Assembly (NCBI RefSeq): GCF_963678635.1
Contig: NC_087070.1
Span: 10,014,539 to 10,078,538 of the forward strand
From: Symsagittifera roscoffensis
Taxonomy: Eukaryota; Xenacoelomorpha; Acoela; Convolutidae
Direction of reading: 5' to 3'
Length of the DNA: 64,000 nt
Positions 12,601-24,604 of this stretch are shown here, in pieces. The stretch's first letter is position 1. Each line of letters begins with the position of its first letter. The position numbers were made by a program, and so were the translations under genes. The notes below the pieces were generated by a model that saw only the letters and a program-made list of their open reading frames with translations, did not search any database and had not been told where the DNA came from.

Positions 12601-15600
12601 TAATGCCTCCAAATTTCCAAGGCACCTTGGACGGGGCTGATTTATACTGAAACCAACTAGTTATTCTGAAGCCATTGATCAATTTCTAATTAACCAAGAT
12701 TACTTATATATTTATAGAGCTAATGCCTCCAGATTTCCAAGGCACCTTGGACGGGGCTGATTTATACTGAAACCAACTAGTTATTCTGAAGCCATTGATC
12801 AATTTCTAATTAACCAAGATTAACTATATATTTATAGAGCTAATGCCTCCAAATTTCCAAGGCACCTTGGACGGGGCTGATTTATACTGAAACCAACTAG
12901 TTATTCTGAAGCCATTGATCAATTTCTAATTAACCAAGATTACTTATATATTTATAGAGCTAATGCCTCCAGATTTCCAAGGCACCTTGGACGGGGCTGA
13001 TTTATACTGAAACCAACTAGTTATTCTGAAGCCATTGATCAATTTCTAATTAACCAAGATTACTTATATATTTATAGAGCTAATGCCTCCAGATTTCCAA
13101 GGCACCTTGGACGGGGCTGATTTATACTGAAACCAACTAGTTATTCTGAAGCCATTGATCAATTTCTAATTAACCAAGATTACTTATATATTTATAGAGC
13201 TAATGCCTCCAGATTTCCAAGGCACCTTGGACGGGGCTGATTTATACTAAAACAAACTAGTTATTCTGAAGCCATTGATCAATTTCTAATTAACCAAGAT
13301 TACTTATATATTTATAGAGCTAATGCCTCCAGATTTCCAAGGCACCTTGGACGGGGCTGATTTATACTAAAACAAACTAGTTATTCTGAAGCCATTGATC
13401 AATTTCTAATTAAACAAGATTACTTATATATTTATAGAGCTAATGCCTCCAGATTTCCAAGGCACCTTGGACGGGGCTGATTTATACTGAAACCAACTAG
13501 TTATTCTGAAGCCATTGATCAATTTCTAATTAACCAAGATTACTTATATATTTATAGAGCTAATGCCTCCAGATTTCCAAGGCACCTTGGACGGGGCTGA
13601 TTTATACTAAAACAAACTAGTTATTCTGAAGCCATTGATCAATTTCTAATTAACCAAGATTACTTATATATTTATAGAGCTAATGCCTCCAAATTTCCAA
13701 GGCACCTTGGACGGGGCTGATTTATACTGAAACCAACTAGTTATTCTGAAGCCATTGATCAATTTCTAATTAACCAAGATTACTTATATATTTATAGAGC
13801 TAATGCCTCCAGATTTCCAAGGCACCTTGGACGGGGCTGATTTATACTGAAACCAACTAGTTATTCTGAAGCCATTGATCAATTTCTAATTAACCAAGAT
13901 TACTTATATATTTATAGAGCTAATGCCTCCAGATTTCCAAGGCACCTTGGACGGGGCTGATTTATACTGAAACCAACTAGTTATTCTGAAGCCATTGATC
14001 AATTTCTAATTAACCAAGATTACTTATATATTTATAGAGCTAATGCCTCCAGATTTCCAAGGCACCTTGGACGGGGCTGATTTATACTGAAACCAACTAG
14101 TTATTCTGAAGCCATTGATCAATTTCTAATTAACCAAGATTACTTATATATTTATAGAGCTAATGCCTCCAGATTTCCAAGGCACCTTGGACGGGGCTGA
14201 TTTATACTGAAACAAACTAGTTATTCTGAAGCCATTGATCTATTTCTAATTAACCAAGATTAACTATAAATTTACAGAGCTAACGCCTCCAGATTTCCAA
14301 GGCACCTTGGACGGGGCTGATTTATACTGAAACAAACTAGTTATTCTGAAGCCATTGATCAATTTCTAATTAACCAAGATTAACTATAAATTTACAGAGC
14401 TAACGCCTCCAGATTTCCAAGGCACCTTGGACGGGGCTGATTTATACTGAAACAAACTAGTTATTCTGAAGCCATTGATCAATTTCTAATTAACCAAGAT
14501 TACTTATATATTTATAGAGCTAATGCCTCCAGATTTCCAAGGCACCTTGGACGGGGCTGATTTATACTGAAACCAACTAGTTATTCTGAAGCCATTGATC
14601 AATTTCTAATTAACCAAGATTACTTATATATTTATAGAGCTAATGCCTCCAGATTTCCAAGGCACCTTGGACGGGGCTGATTTATACTGAAACCAACTAG
14701 TTATTCTGAAGCCATTGATCAATTTCTAATTAACCAAGATTAACTATATATTTACAGAGCTAATGCCTCCAGATTTCCAAGGCACCTTGGACGGGGCTGA
14801 TTTATACTGAAACAAACTAGTTATTCTGAAGCCATTGATCTATTTCTAATTAACCAGGATTAACTATATATTTACAGAGCTAATGCCTCCAGATTTCCAA
14901 GGCACCTTGGACGGGGCTGATTTATACTGAAACAAACTAGTTATTCTGAAGCCATTGATCAATTTCTAATTAACCAAGATTAACTATATATTTACAGAGC
15001 TAATGCCTCCAGATTTCCAAGGCACCTTGGACGGGGCTGATTTATACTGAAACAAACTAGTTATTCTGAAGCCATTGATCTATTTCTAATTAACCAAGAT
15101 TAACTATAAATTTACAGAGCTAACGCCTCCAGATTTCCAAGGCACCTTGGACGGGGCTGATTTATACTAAAACAAACTAGTTATTCTGAAGCCATTGATC
15201 TATTTCTAATTAACCAAGATTACTTATATATTTATAGAGCTAACGCCTCCAGATTTCCAAGGCACCTTGGACGGGGCTGATTTATACTGAAACAAACTAG
15301 TTATTCTTTTAAAGCTTATTCTGAAGCCATTGATCAATTTCTAATTAACCAAGATTAACTATAAATTTACAGAGCTAACGCCTCCAGATTTCCAAGGCAC
15401 CTTGGACGGGGCTGATTTATACTGAAACCAACTAGTTATTCTTTTAAAGCTTATTCTGAAGCCATTGATCAATTTCTAATTAACCAAGATTAACTATAAA
15501 TTTACAGAGCTAACGCCTCCAGATTTCCAAGGCACCTTGGACGGGGCTGATTTATACTAAAACAAACTAGTTATTCTTTTAAAGCTTATTCTGAAGCCAT

Positions 15601-18600
15601 TGATCAATTTCTAATTAACCAAGATTAACTATAAATTTACAGAGCTAACGCCTCCAGATTTCCAAGGCACCTTGGACGGGGCTGATTTATACTAAAACAA
15701 ACTAGTTATTCTTTTAAAGCTTATTCTGAAGCCATTGATCAATTTCTAATTAACCAAGATTAACTATAAATTTACAGAGCTAACGCCTCCAGATTTCCAA
15801 GGCACCTTGGACGGGGCTGATTTATACTAAAACAAACTAGTTATTCTGAAGCCATTGATCTATTTCTAATTAACCAAGATTACTTATATATTTATAGAGC
15901 TAACGCCTCCAGATTTCCAAGGCACCTTGGACGGGGCTGATTTATACTGAAACAAACTAGTTATTCTTTTAAAGCTTATTCTGAAGCCATTGATCAATTT
16001 CTAATTAACCAAGATTAACTATAAATTTACAGAGCTAACGCCTCCAGATTTCCAAGGCACCTTGGACGGGGCTGATTTATACTGAAACCAACTAGTTATT
16101 CTTTTAAAGCTTATTCTGAAGCCATTGATCAATTTCTAATTAACCAAGATTAACTATAAATTTACAGAGCTAACGCCTCCAGATTTCCAAGGCACCTTGG
16201 ACGGGGCTGATTTATACTGAAACCAACTAGTTATTCTTTTAAAGCTTATTCTGAAGCCATTGATCAATTTCTAATTAACCAAGATTACTTATATATTTAT
16301 AGAGCTAACGCCTCCAGATTTCCAAGGCACCTTGGACGGGGCTGATTTATACTGAAACAAACTAGTTATTCTTTTAAAGCTTATTCTGAAGCCATTGATC
16401 AATTTCTAATTAACCAAGATTAACTATAAATTTACAGAGCTAACGCCTCCAGATTTCCAAGGCACCTTGGACGGGGCTGATTTATACTAAAACAAACTAG
16501 TTATTCTGAAGCCATTGATCTATTTCTAATTAACCAAGATTACTTATATATTTATAGAGCTAACGCCTCCAGATTTCCAAGGCACCTTGGACGGGGCTGA
16601 TTTATACTGAAACAAACTAGTTATTCTTTTAAAGCTTATTCTGAAGCCATTGATCAATTTCTAATTAACCAAGATTAACTATAAATTTACAGAGCTAACG
16701 CCTCCAGATTTCCAAGGCACCTTGGACGGGGCTGATTTATACTGAAACCAACTAGTTATTCTTTTAAAGCTTATTCTGAAGCCATTGATCAATTTCTAAT
16801 TAACCAAGATTAACTATAAATTTACAGAGCTAACGCCTCCAGATTTCCAAGGCACCTTGGACGGGGCTGATTTATACTGAAACCAACTAGTTATTCTTTT
16901 AAAGCTTATTCTGAAGCCATTGATCAATTTCTAATTAACCAAGATTAACTATAAATTTACAGAGCTAACGCCTCCAGATTTCCAAGGCACCTTGGACGGG
17001 GCTGATTTATACTAAAACAAACTAGTTATTCTGAAGCCATTGATCTATTTCTAATTAACCAAGATTACTTATATATTTATAGAGCTAACGCCTCCAGATT
17101 TCCAAGGCACCTTGGACGGGGCTGATTTATACTGAAACAAACTAGTTATTCTTTTAAAGCTTATTCTGAAGCCATTGATCAATTTCTAATTAACCAAGAT
17201 TAACTATAAATTTACAGAGCTAACGCCTCCAGATTTCCAAGGCACCTTGGACGGGGCTGATTTATACTGAAACCAACTAGTTATTCTTTTAAAGCTTATT
17301 CTGAAGCCATTGATCAATTTCTAATTAACCAAGATTAACTATAAATTTACAGAGCTAACGCCTCCAGATTTCCAAGGCACCTTGGACGGGGCTGATTTAT
17401 ACTAAAACAAACTAGTTATTCTGAAGCCATTGATCTATTTCTAATTAACCAAGATTACTTATATATTTATAGAGCTAACGCCTCCAGATTTCCAAGGCAC
17501 CTTGGACGGGGCTGATTTATACTGAAACAAACTAGTTATTCTTTTAAAGCTTATTCTGAAGCCATTGATCAATTTCTAATTAACCAAGATTAACTATAAA
17601 TTTACAGAGCTAACGCCTCCAGATTTCCAAGGCACCTTGGACGGGGCTGATTTATACTGAAACCAACTAGTTATTCTTTTAAAGCTTATTCTGAAGCCAT
17701 TGATCAATTTCTAATTAACCAAGATTAACTATAAATTTACAGAGCTAACGCCTCCAGATTTCCAAGGCACCTTGGACGGGGCTGATTTATACTAAAACAA
17801 ACTAGTTATTCTGAAGCCATTGATCTATTTCTAATTAACCAAGATTACTTATATATTTATAGAGCTAACGCCTCCAGATTTCCAAGGCACCTTGGACGGG
17901 GCTGATTTATACTGAAACCAACTAGTTATTCTGAAGCCATTGATCTATTTCTAATTAACCAAGATTAACTATATATTTACAGAGCTAATGCCTCCAGATT
18001 TCCAAGGCACCTTGGACGGGGCTGATTTATACTGAAACCAACTAGTTATTCTGAAGCCATTGATCTATTTCTAATTAACCAAGATTAACTATATATTTAC
18101 AGAGCTAATGCCTCCAGATTTCCAAGGCACCTTGGACGGGGCTGATTTATACTGAAACCAACTAGTTATTCTGAAGCCATTGATCTATTTCTAATTAACC
18201 AAGATTAACTATATATTTACAGAGCTAATGCCTCCAGATTTCCAAGGCACCTTGGACGGGGCTGATTTATACTGAAACCAACTAGTTATTCTGAAGCCAT
18301 TGATCTATTTCTAATTAACCAAGATTAACTATATATTTACAGAGCTAATGCCTCCAGATTTCCAAGGCACCTTGGACGGGGCTGATTTATACTGAAACCA
18401 ACTAGTTATTCTGAAGCCATTGATCTATTTCTAATTAACCAAGATTAACTATATATTTACAGAGCTAATGCCTCCAGATTTCCAAGGCACCTTGGACGGG
18501 GCTGATTTATACTGAAACCAACTAGTTATTCTGAAGCCATTGATCTATTTCTAATTAACCAAGATTAACTATATATTTACAGAGCTAATGCCTCCAGATT

Positions 18601-21600
18601 TCCAAGGCACCTTGGACGGGGCTGATTTATACTGAAACCAACTAGTTATTCTGAAGCCATTGATCTATTTCTAATTAACCAAGATTAACTATATATTTAC
18701 AGAGCTAATGCCTCCAGATTTCCAAGGCACCTTGGACGGGGCTGATTTATACTGAAACCAACTAGTTATTCTGAAGCCATTGATCAATTTCTAATTAACC
18801 AAGATTAACTATATATTTACAGAGCTAATGCCTCCAGATTTCCAAGGCACCTTGGACGGGGCTGATTTATACTGAAACCAACTAGTTATTCTGAAGCCAT
18901 TGATCAATTTCTAATTAACCAAGATTAACTATATATTTACAGAGCTAATGCCTCCAAATTTCCAAGGCACCTTGGACGGGGCTGATTTATACTGAAACCA
19001 ACTAGTTATTCTGAAGCCATTGATCAATTTCTAATTAACCAAGATTACTTATATATTTATAGAGCTAATGCCTCCAGATTTCCAAGGCACCTTGGACGGG
19101 GCTGATTTATACTGAAACCAACTAGTTATTCTGAAGCCATTGATCAATTTCTAATTAACCAAGATTAACTATATATTTACAGAGCTAATGCCTCCAGATT
19201 TCCAAGGCACCTTGGACGGGGCTGATTTATACTGAAACCAACTAGTTATTCTGAAGCCATTGATCAATTTCTAATTAACCAAGATTAACTATATATTTAC
19301 AGAGCTAATGCCTCCAGATTTCCAAGGCACCTTGGACGGGGCTGATTTATACTGAAACCAACTAGTTATTCTGAAGCCATTGATCAATTTCTAATTAACC
19401 AAGATTAACTATATATTTACAGAGCTAATGCCTCCAGATTTCCAAGGCACCTTGGACGGGGCTGATTTATACTGAAACCAACTAGTTATTCTGAAGCCAT
19501 TGATCAATTTCTAATTAACCAAGATTAACTATATATTTACAGAGCTAATGCCTCCAAATTTCCAAGGCACCTTGGACGGGGCTGATTTATACTGAAACCA
19601 ACTAGTTATTCTGAAGCCATTGATCAATTTCTAATTAACCAAGATTAACTATATATTTACAGAGCTAATGCCTCCAGATTTCCAAGGCACCTTGGACGGG
19701 GCTGATTTATACTGAAACCAACTAGTTATTCTGAAGCCATTGATCAATTTCTAATTAACCAAGATTAACTATATATTTACAGAGCTAATGCCTCCAGATT
19801 TCCAAGGCACCTTGGACGGGGCTGATTTATACTGAAACCAACTAGTTATTCTGAAGCCATTGATCAATTTCTAATTAACCAAGATTACTTATATATTTAT
19901 AGAGCTAATGCCTCCAGATTTCCAAGGCACCTTGGACGGGGCTGATTTATACTGAAACCAACTAGTTATTCTGAAGCCATTGATCAATTTCTAATTAACC
20001 AAGATTACTTATATATTTATAGAGCTAATGCCTCCAGATTTCCAAGGCACCTTGGACGGGGCTGATTTATACTGAAACCAACTAGTTATTCTGAAGCCAT
20101 TGATCAATTTCTAATTAACCAAGATTACTTATATATTTATAGAGCTAATGCCTCCAGATTTCCAAGGCACCTTGGACGGGGCTGATTTATACTGAAACCA
20201 ACTAGTTATTCTGAAGCCATTGATCAATTTCTAATTAACCAAGATTAACTATATATTTACAGAGCTAATGCCTCCAGATTTCCAAGGCACCTTGGACGGG
20301 GCTGATTTATACTGAAACCAACTAGTTATTCTGAAGCCATTGATCAATTTCTAATTAACCAAGATTAACTATATATTTACAGAGCTAATGCCTCCAGATT
20401 TCCAAGGCACCTTGGACGGGGCTGATTTATACTGAAACCAACTAGTTATTCTGAAGCCATTGATCAATTTCTAATTAACCAAGATTAACTATATATTTAC
20501 AGAGCTAATGCCTCCAAATTTCCAAGGCACCTTGGACGGGGCTGATTTATACTGAAACCAACTAGTTATTCTGAAGCCATTGATCAATTTCTAATTAACC
20601 AAGATTACTTATATATTTATAGAGCTAATGCCTCCAGATTTCCAAGGCACCTTGGACGGGGCTGATTTATACTGAAACCAACTAGTTATTCTGAAGCCAT
20701 TGATCAATTTCTAATTAACCAAGATTACTTATATATTTATAGAGCTAATGCCTCCAGATTTCCAAGGCACCTTGGACGGGGCTGATTTATACTGAAACCA
20801 ACTAGTTATTCTGAAGCCATTGATCAATTTCTAATTAACCAAGATTAACTATATATTTACAGAGCTAATGCCTCCAAATTTCCAAGGCACCTTGGACGGG
20901 GCTGATTTATACTGAAACCAACTAGTTATTCTGAAGCCATTGATCAATTTCTAATTAACCAAGATTAACTATATATTTACAGAGCTAATGCCTCCAGATT
21001 TCCAAGGCACCTTGGACGGGGCTGATTTATACTGAAACCAACTAGTTATTCTGAAGCCATTGATCAATTTCTAATTAACCAAGATTAACTATATATTTAC
21101 AGAGCTAATGCCTCCAAATTTCCAAGGCACCTTGGACGGGGCTGATTTATACTGAAACCAACTAGTTATTCTGAAGCCATTGATCAATTTCTAATTAACC
21201 AAGATTAACTATATATTTACAGAGCTAATGCCTCCAGATTTCCAAGGCACCTTGGACGGGGCTGATTTATACTGAAACCAACTAGTTATTCTGAAGCCAT
21301 TGATCAATTTCTAATTAACCAAGATTAACTATATATTTACAGAGCTAACGCCTCCAGATTTCCAAGGCACCTTGGACGGGGCTGATTTATACTGAAACCA
21401 ACTAGTTATTCTGAAGCCATTGATCAATTTCTAATTAACCAAGATTAACTATAAATTTACAGAGCTAATGCCTCCAAATTTCCAAGGCACCTTGGACGGG
21501 GCTGATTTATACTGAAACCAACTAGTTATTCTGAAGCCATTGATCAATTTCTAATTAACCAAGATTAACTATAAATTTACAGAGCTAATGCCTCCAAATT

Positions 21601-23230
21601 TCCAAGGCACCTTGGACGGGGCTGATTTATACTGAAACCAACTAGTTATTCTGAAGCCATTGATCAATTTCTAATTAACCAAGATTAACTATATATTTAC
21701 AGAGCTAATGCCTCCAGATTTCCAAGGCACCTTGGACGGGGCTGATTTATACTGAAACCAACTAGTTATTCTGAAGCCATTGATCAATTTCTAATTAACC
21801 AAGATTAACTATATATTTACAGAGCTAATGCCTCCAAATTTCCAAGGCACCTTGGACGGGGCTGATTTATACTGAAACCAACTAGTTATTCTGAAGCCAT
21901 CGATCAATTTCTAATTAACCAAGATTAACTATAAATTTACAGAGCTAATGCCTCCAAATTTCCAAGGCACCTTGGACGGGGCTGATTTATACTGAAACCA
22001 ACTAGTTATTCTGAAGCCATTGATCAATTTCTAATTAACCAAGATTAACTATATATTTACAGAGCTAATGCCTCCAAATTTCCAAGGCACCTTGGACGGG
22101 GCTGATTTATACTGAAACCAACTAGTTATTCTGAAGCCATTGATCAATTTCTAATTAACCAAGATTAACTATATATTTACAGAGCTAACGCCTCCAGATT
22201 TCCAAGGCACCTTGGACGGGGCTGATTTATACTGAAACCAACTAGTTATTCTGAAGCCATTGATCAATTTCTAATTAACCAAGATTAACTATATATTTAC
22301 AGAGCTAATGCCTCCAAATTTCCAAGGCACCTTGGACGGGGCTGATTTATACTGAAACCAACTAGTTATTCTGAAGCCATTGATCAATTTCTAATTAACC
22401 AAGATTAACTATATATTTACAGAGCTAATGCCTCCAGATTTCCAAGGCACCTTGGACGGGGCTGATTTATACTGAAACCAACTAGTTATTCTGAAGCCAT
22501 TGATCAATTTCTAATTAACCAAGATTAACTATATATTTACAGAGCTAACGCCTCCAGATTTCCAAGGCACCTTGGACGGGGCTGATTTATACTGAAACCA
22601 ACTAGTTATTCTGAAGCCATTGATCAATTTCTAATTAACCAAGATTAACTATATATTTACAGAGCTAATGCCTCAAAATTTTTTTAATGTTCTCTTTTTC
22701 AGGATAGCCTTTTAAAAAATTGTGGTCAACCTTGGCATGTCACTTAGGGGGTAGGATTATTGTGAATTCAAATCTGAAAATTGGATTGTCTGAAATAGTA
22801 CTAATATACGTGATAACCCTTTGGGAAAAAATTGGAACCAGAATTACTGGACTACACTCATTACTGATTTTAATGCATTTACCATTATCATGATAAAAAA
22901 AATTCTTAACATTTTACACTCGTGATACCAGCTCTTTTGAGTAACTAAATTTTAAATTGATTAGCATAACTCACCGATAAAAATGCCTTCAACGAACTTT
23001 AGCTGCACAGTAGAAAATTATGTTTAAACCAAAATAAGGAAAGTGATTTTGATTACCTGCATTGACGAATAGACAGGAACCGGTCTTTGTTCATTTCTAA
23101 CTCTGTAATACTCTGCCCTACTAGATCCAGAGCCTAGAATATTTGAAGCCAGCATCTTTTTATTACCCCCACTGCCTGCAGCTGTACCACGCGACCTCAA
23201 ATCACCTCCCGGTGACACACCAGTGCTCAT
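9639..23230 (-). CDS. TMEM230: TMEM230 (two-pass vesicle membrane protein), three coding exons
   Basis: Coding exons in transcript order are 23230-23057, 10366-10204 and 9742-9639, giving 146 residues (human isoforms about 120 and 183). Intron phases are 0 and 1, and all sites are GT-AG. Residues 1-58 are a Ser/Gly-rich cytosolic N-terminus. Residues 59-68 (YKSAPSKVPW) match the family's FKK.P.K.PYK segment. Hydrophobic spans lie at about 69-92 and 107-130. The C-terminus GYEGYSFDDIPDYD matches the hallmark GY.GYSYDDIPDFDD. TMEM230 proteins sit on secretory and recycling vesicles with both ends in the cytosol. The first coding intron is 12,690 bases and is nearly filled by the tandem array described below, whose units copy the 3' splice site and head of exon 2. 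Upstream non-coding exons are likely but were not placed. Confidence 0.9.
9889..9960. repeat. Dispersed gggcggattta terminus, copy 1
   Basis: A gggcggatttagag block followed by a G-rich tract resembles blocks at 38698, 46327 and 51782. The best copy reads caggggcggatctagg, which looks like the terminus of a hAT-type element. No opposite inverted terminus was found for this copy. Confidence 0.3.
10331..22674 (-). repeat. 101-unit tandem array of the TMEM230 exon 2 splice acceptor and exon head
   Basis: Unit starts fall at 10333 and every 120 bases to 15253, then at mixed 135/120 steps to 17878, then every 120 bases to 22558: 41 + 20 + 40 = 101 units. On the minus strand each unit reads: an AT-rich stretch with CTATAAATA or CTGTAAATT, a conserved ATTGATCAAT or ATTGATCTAT, AACTAG, a GTTTCAG or GTTTTAG acceptor, then 34 nt identical to the start of TMEM230 exon 2. 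The unit at 10333 is the genuine one and runs on into the rest of the exon; the other 100 are upstream copies. Fifteen units in the middle carry a 15-base insertion around aaagctt. By eye the 34 exon-derived bases look unchanged in all units while the rest varies at several positions. The array ends abruptly near 22674. Confidence 0.95.
15253..17877. repeat. Higher-order repeat block with 135-base units
   Basis: Within the array, 135-base units (L, with the aaagctt insertion) and 120-base units (S) alternate as LLLLS LLLLS LLLS LLS LLS. The insertion lies between two copies of ttattct, as if produced by a slipped duplication. The pattern shows that blocks of several units were copied together. 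Confidence 0.85.
22675..23056. other. Unique part of TMEM230 intron 1 next to the exon 1 donor
   Basis: About 380 bases of ordinary AT-rich intron lie between the end of the array and the donor CAG|GTAATC. I see no coding or RNA feature in it. Confidence 0.5.
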
Positions 23231-24394
23231 AGATTCAAGTAGCACACTTTTCTGATTGTCAACAGGAGCTCTGAATTGAAGATCGAAGCCAACGTTGATA
23301 AGAATCTAACATGACTTTATCTGCAAAAGATCACAGAAAGAGAGTTAGATCTGTTACGCAAACATGCTGGTGAAAGTATCAATCCATAGACCATATATCT
23401 GCAAGACAAAGAAGCTTAAAAGCGAATGGTCAGTTTCAGCACTCATTTTGAGTTTAAATATTTTTTCCTTCTTTTGTTTGACTGAAACTCATCTTACCAA
23501 GGAAAAAAATTGAATATAACCTGGTAAATTAAGAGCACAATGTTAAAGAAGAATACAGTGGAAAATCTGCGAATAGATTCAATATCCTAAATAGTCAACA
23601 GGATATAAAGTTGTCGATTAATCGAACAGACACTTCGTTAGAAATTGAGGAACAAACAATACACCTGAACTCAAATTTACTAATAAGATTATTATCTACT
23701 GCTCATACTGCCCGATTGCAAAAAAAAAAACAGGTTTTGAGCAAAAAAAAACAAAAAGCAGACAGAAAATTAACATTTTTTCAATTAGACATACGCCTCA
23801 CCCATTCACCATTCACTACGTAGTATTTATTTATTTTTCATCGTTTCTTTGCTCCAAAATTATTTGTATTTGTTATTGGCCCGCTGTTTGGGCCAAGTCC
23901 AGCATGCTCTTGCAGATTCCACGAAACGTTGCGACTCCTCCATCCGCCGAAGCCACAAGTATATTGAGGTCAAGTTCGTCTTATTTTGAGGACACTTTAA
24001 AAAGTGAGCGCTGCGTTGGGACCAAGGCATAGGGGAGTTTATGGAGACATTGCGGCCTATCCTACTGATTTAAATATTAAGGAAGGGACTGTATTTGGTC
24101 ATATTTGGGCGATAGAGCGCCCAGTCAAGATGTTTTTTTTTTTCAACTTATGGAGAGAACTTTGGGAGGGGAGCTTCGTCTATCATCTCTTGGTGCGAAA
24201 AACTATTGTTTCTGGACACACTAGATCGATAAAATTATTAACTCGATACTATTGTGAGGCACGTTTGCTTCCAGGTCAAAATCCTTTTTTTTAAAATCTG
24301 AGATATTCGCACGAAGCTAGCGGGGCGGCGAAGGTCAAAATGGTAAAAGTAAGGTGTTTATTGGCAAGTAGGTCTTGTGGGCAAACTGGGAAGC
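23231..24394. other. TMEM230 5' flank and spacer before the retroelement
   Basis: This should hold the TMEM230 5' UTR, any non-coding first exon and promoter, but none can be placed. A 96-codon plus-strand frame at 24004-24294 has no recognisable features. Nothing else is supportable. Confidence 0.4.
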
Positions 24395-24604
24395 TGTTGT
24401 GATTCTTACCATTCGTTTTATTTCACTAATTACTTTAAAGTATCTTAACTGGTTAATCTCATTTGACCTTGCTATCTTCATTCTCTCCGACGGAGAGAAT
24501 GACCGTTCACTCTTTAATGTTTTAACTTAGAGATTAATTCACTTTTTAAACATATCTTATTTGTAACTAAGTAGAATTTACCGTAACAAAGGAACATTTT
24601 ATCA
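24395..24604 (+). mobile_element. Candidate 5' LTR of the gag-pol element
   Basis: The sequence ends in TTATCA directly before TGGCGCAGTC, which is the arrangement expected at an LTR/primer-binding-site junction. A plausible left end is TGTTGTGATTC at 24395, giving about 210 bases bounded by TG...CA. No second LTR exists in the window to confirm the ends, so the left boundary is inferred. Confidence 0.4.
24480..24500. repeat. Perfect inverted repeat inside the candidate LTR
   Basis: ATTCTCTCCG and CGGAGAGAAT form ten paired bases around a single central A. A perfect palindrome of this length is unusual here and could be a regulatory or structural element of the LTR. Confidence 0.8.

Noticed and set aside
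10331-22674. Regular direct repeats that could suggest a CRISPR array
   Set aside because: Units are contiguous 120/135-base tandem copies with no unique spacers, in an animal intron; it is a satellite.
24004-24294. 96-codon plus-strand frame before the retroelement
   Set aside because: No motif, low complexity Phe run, and no link to neighbouring features.
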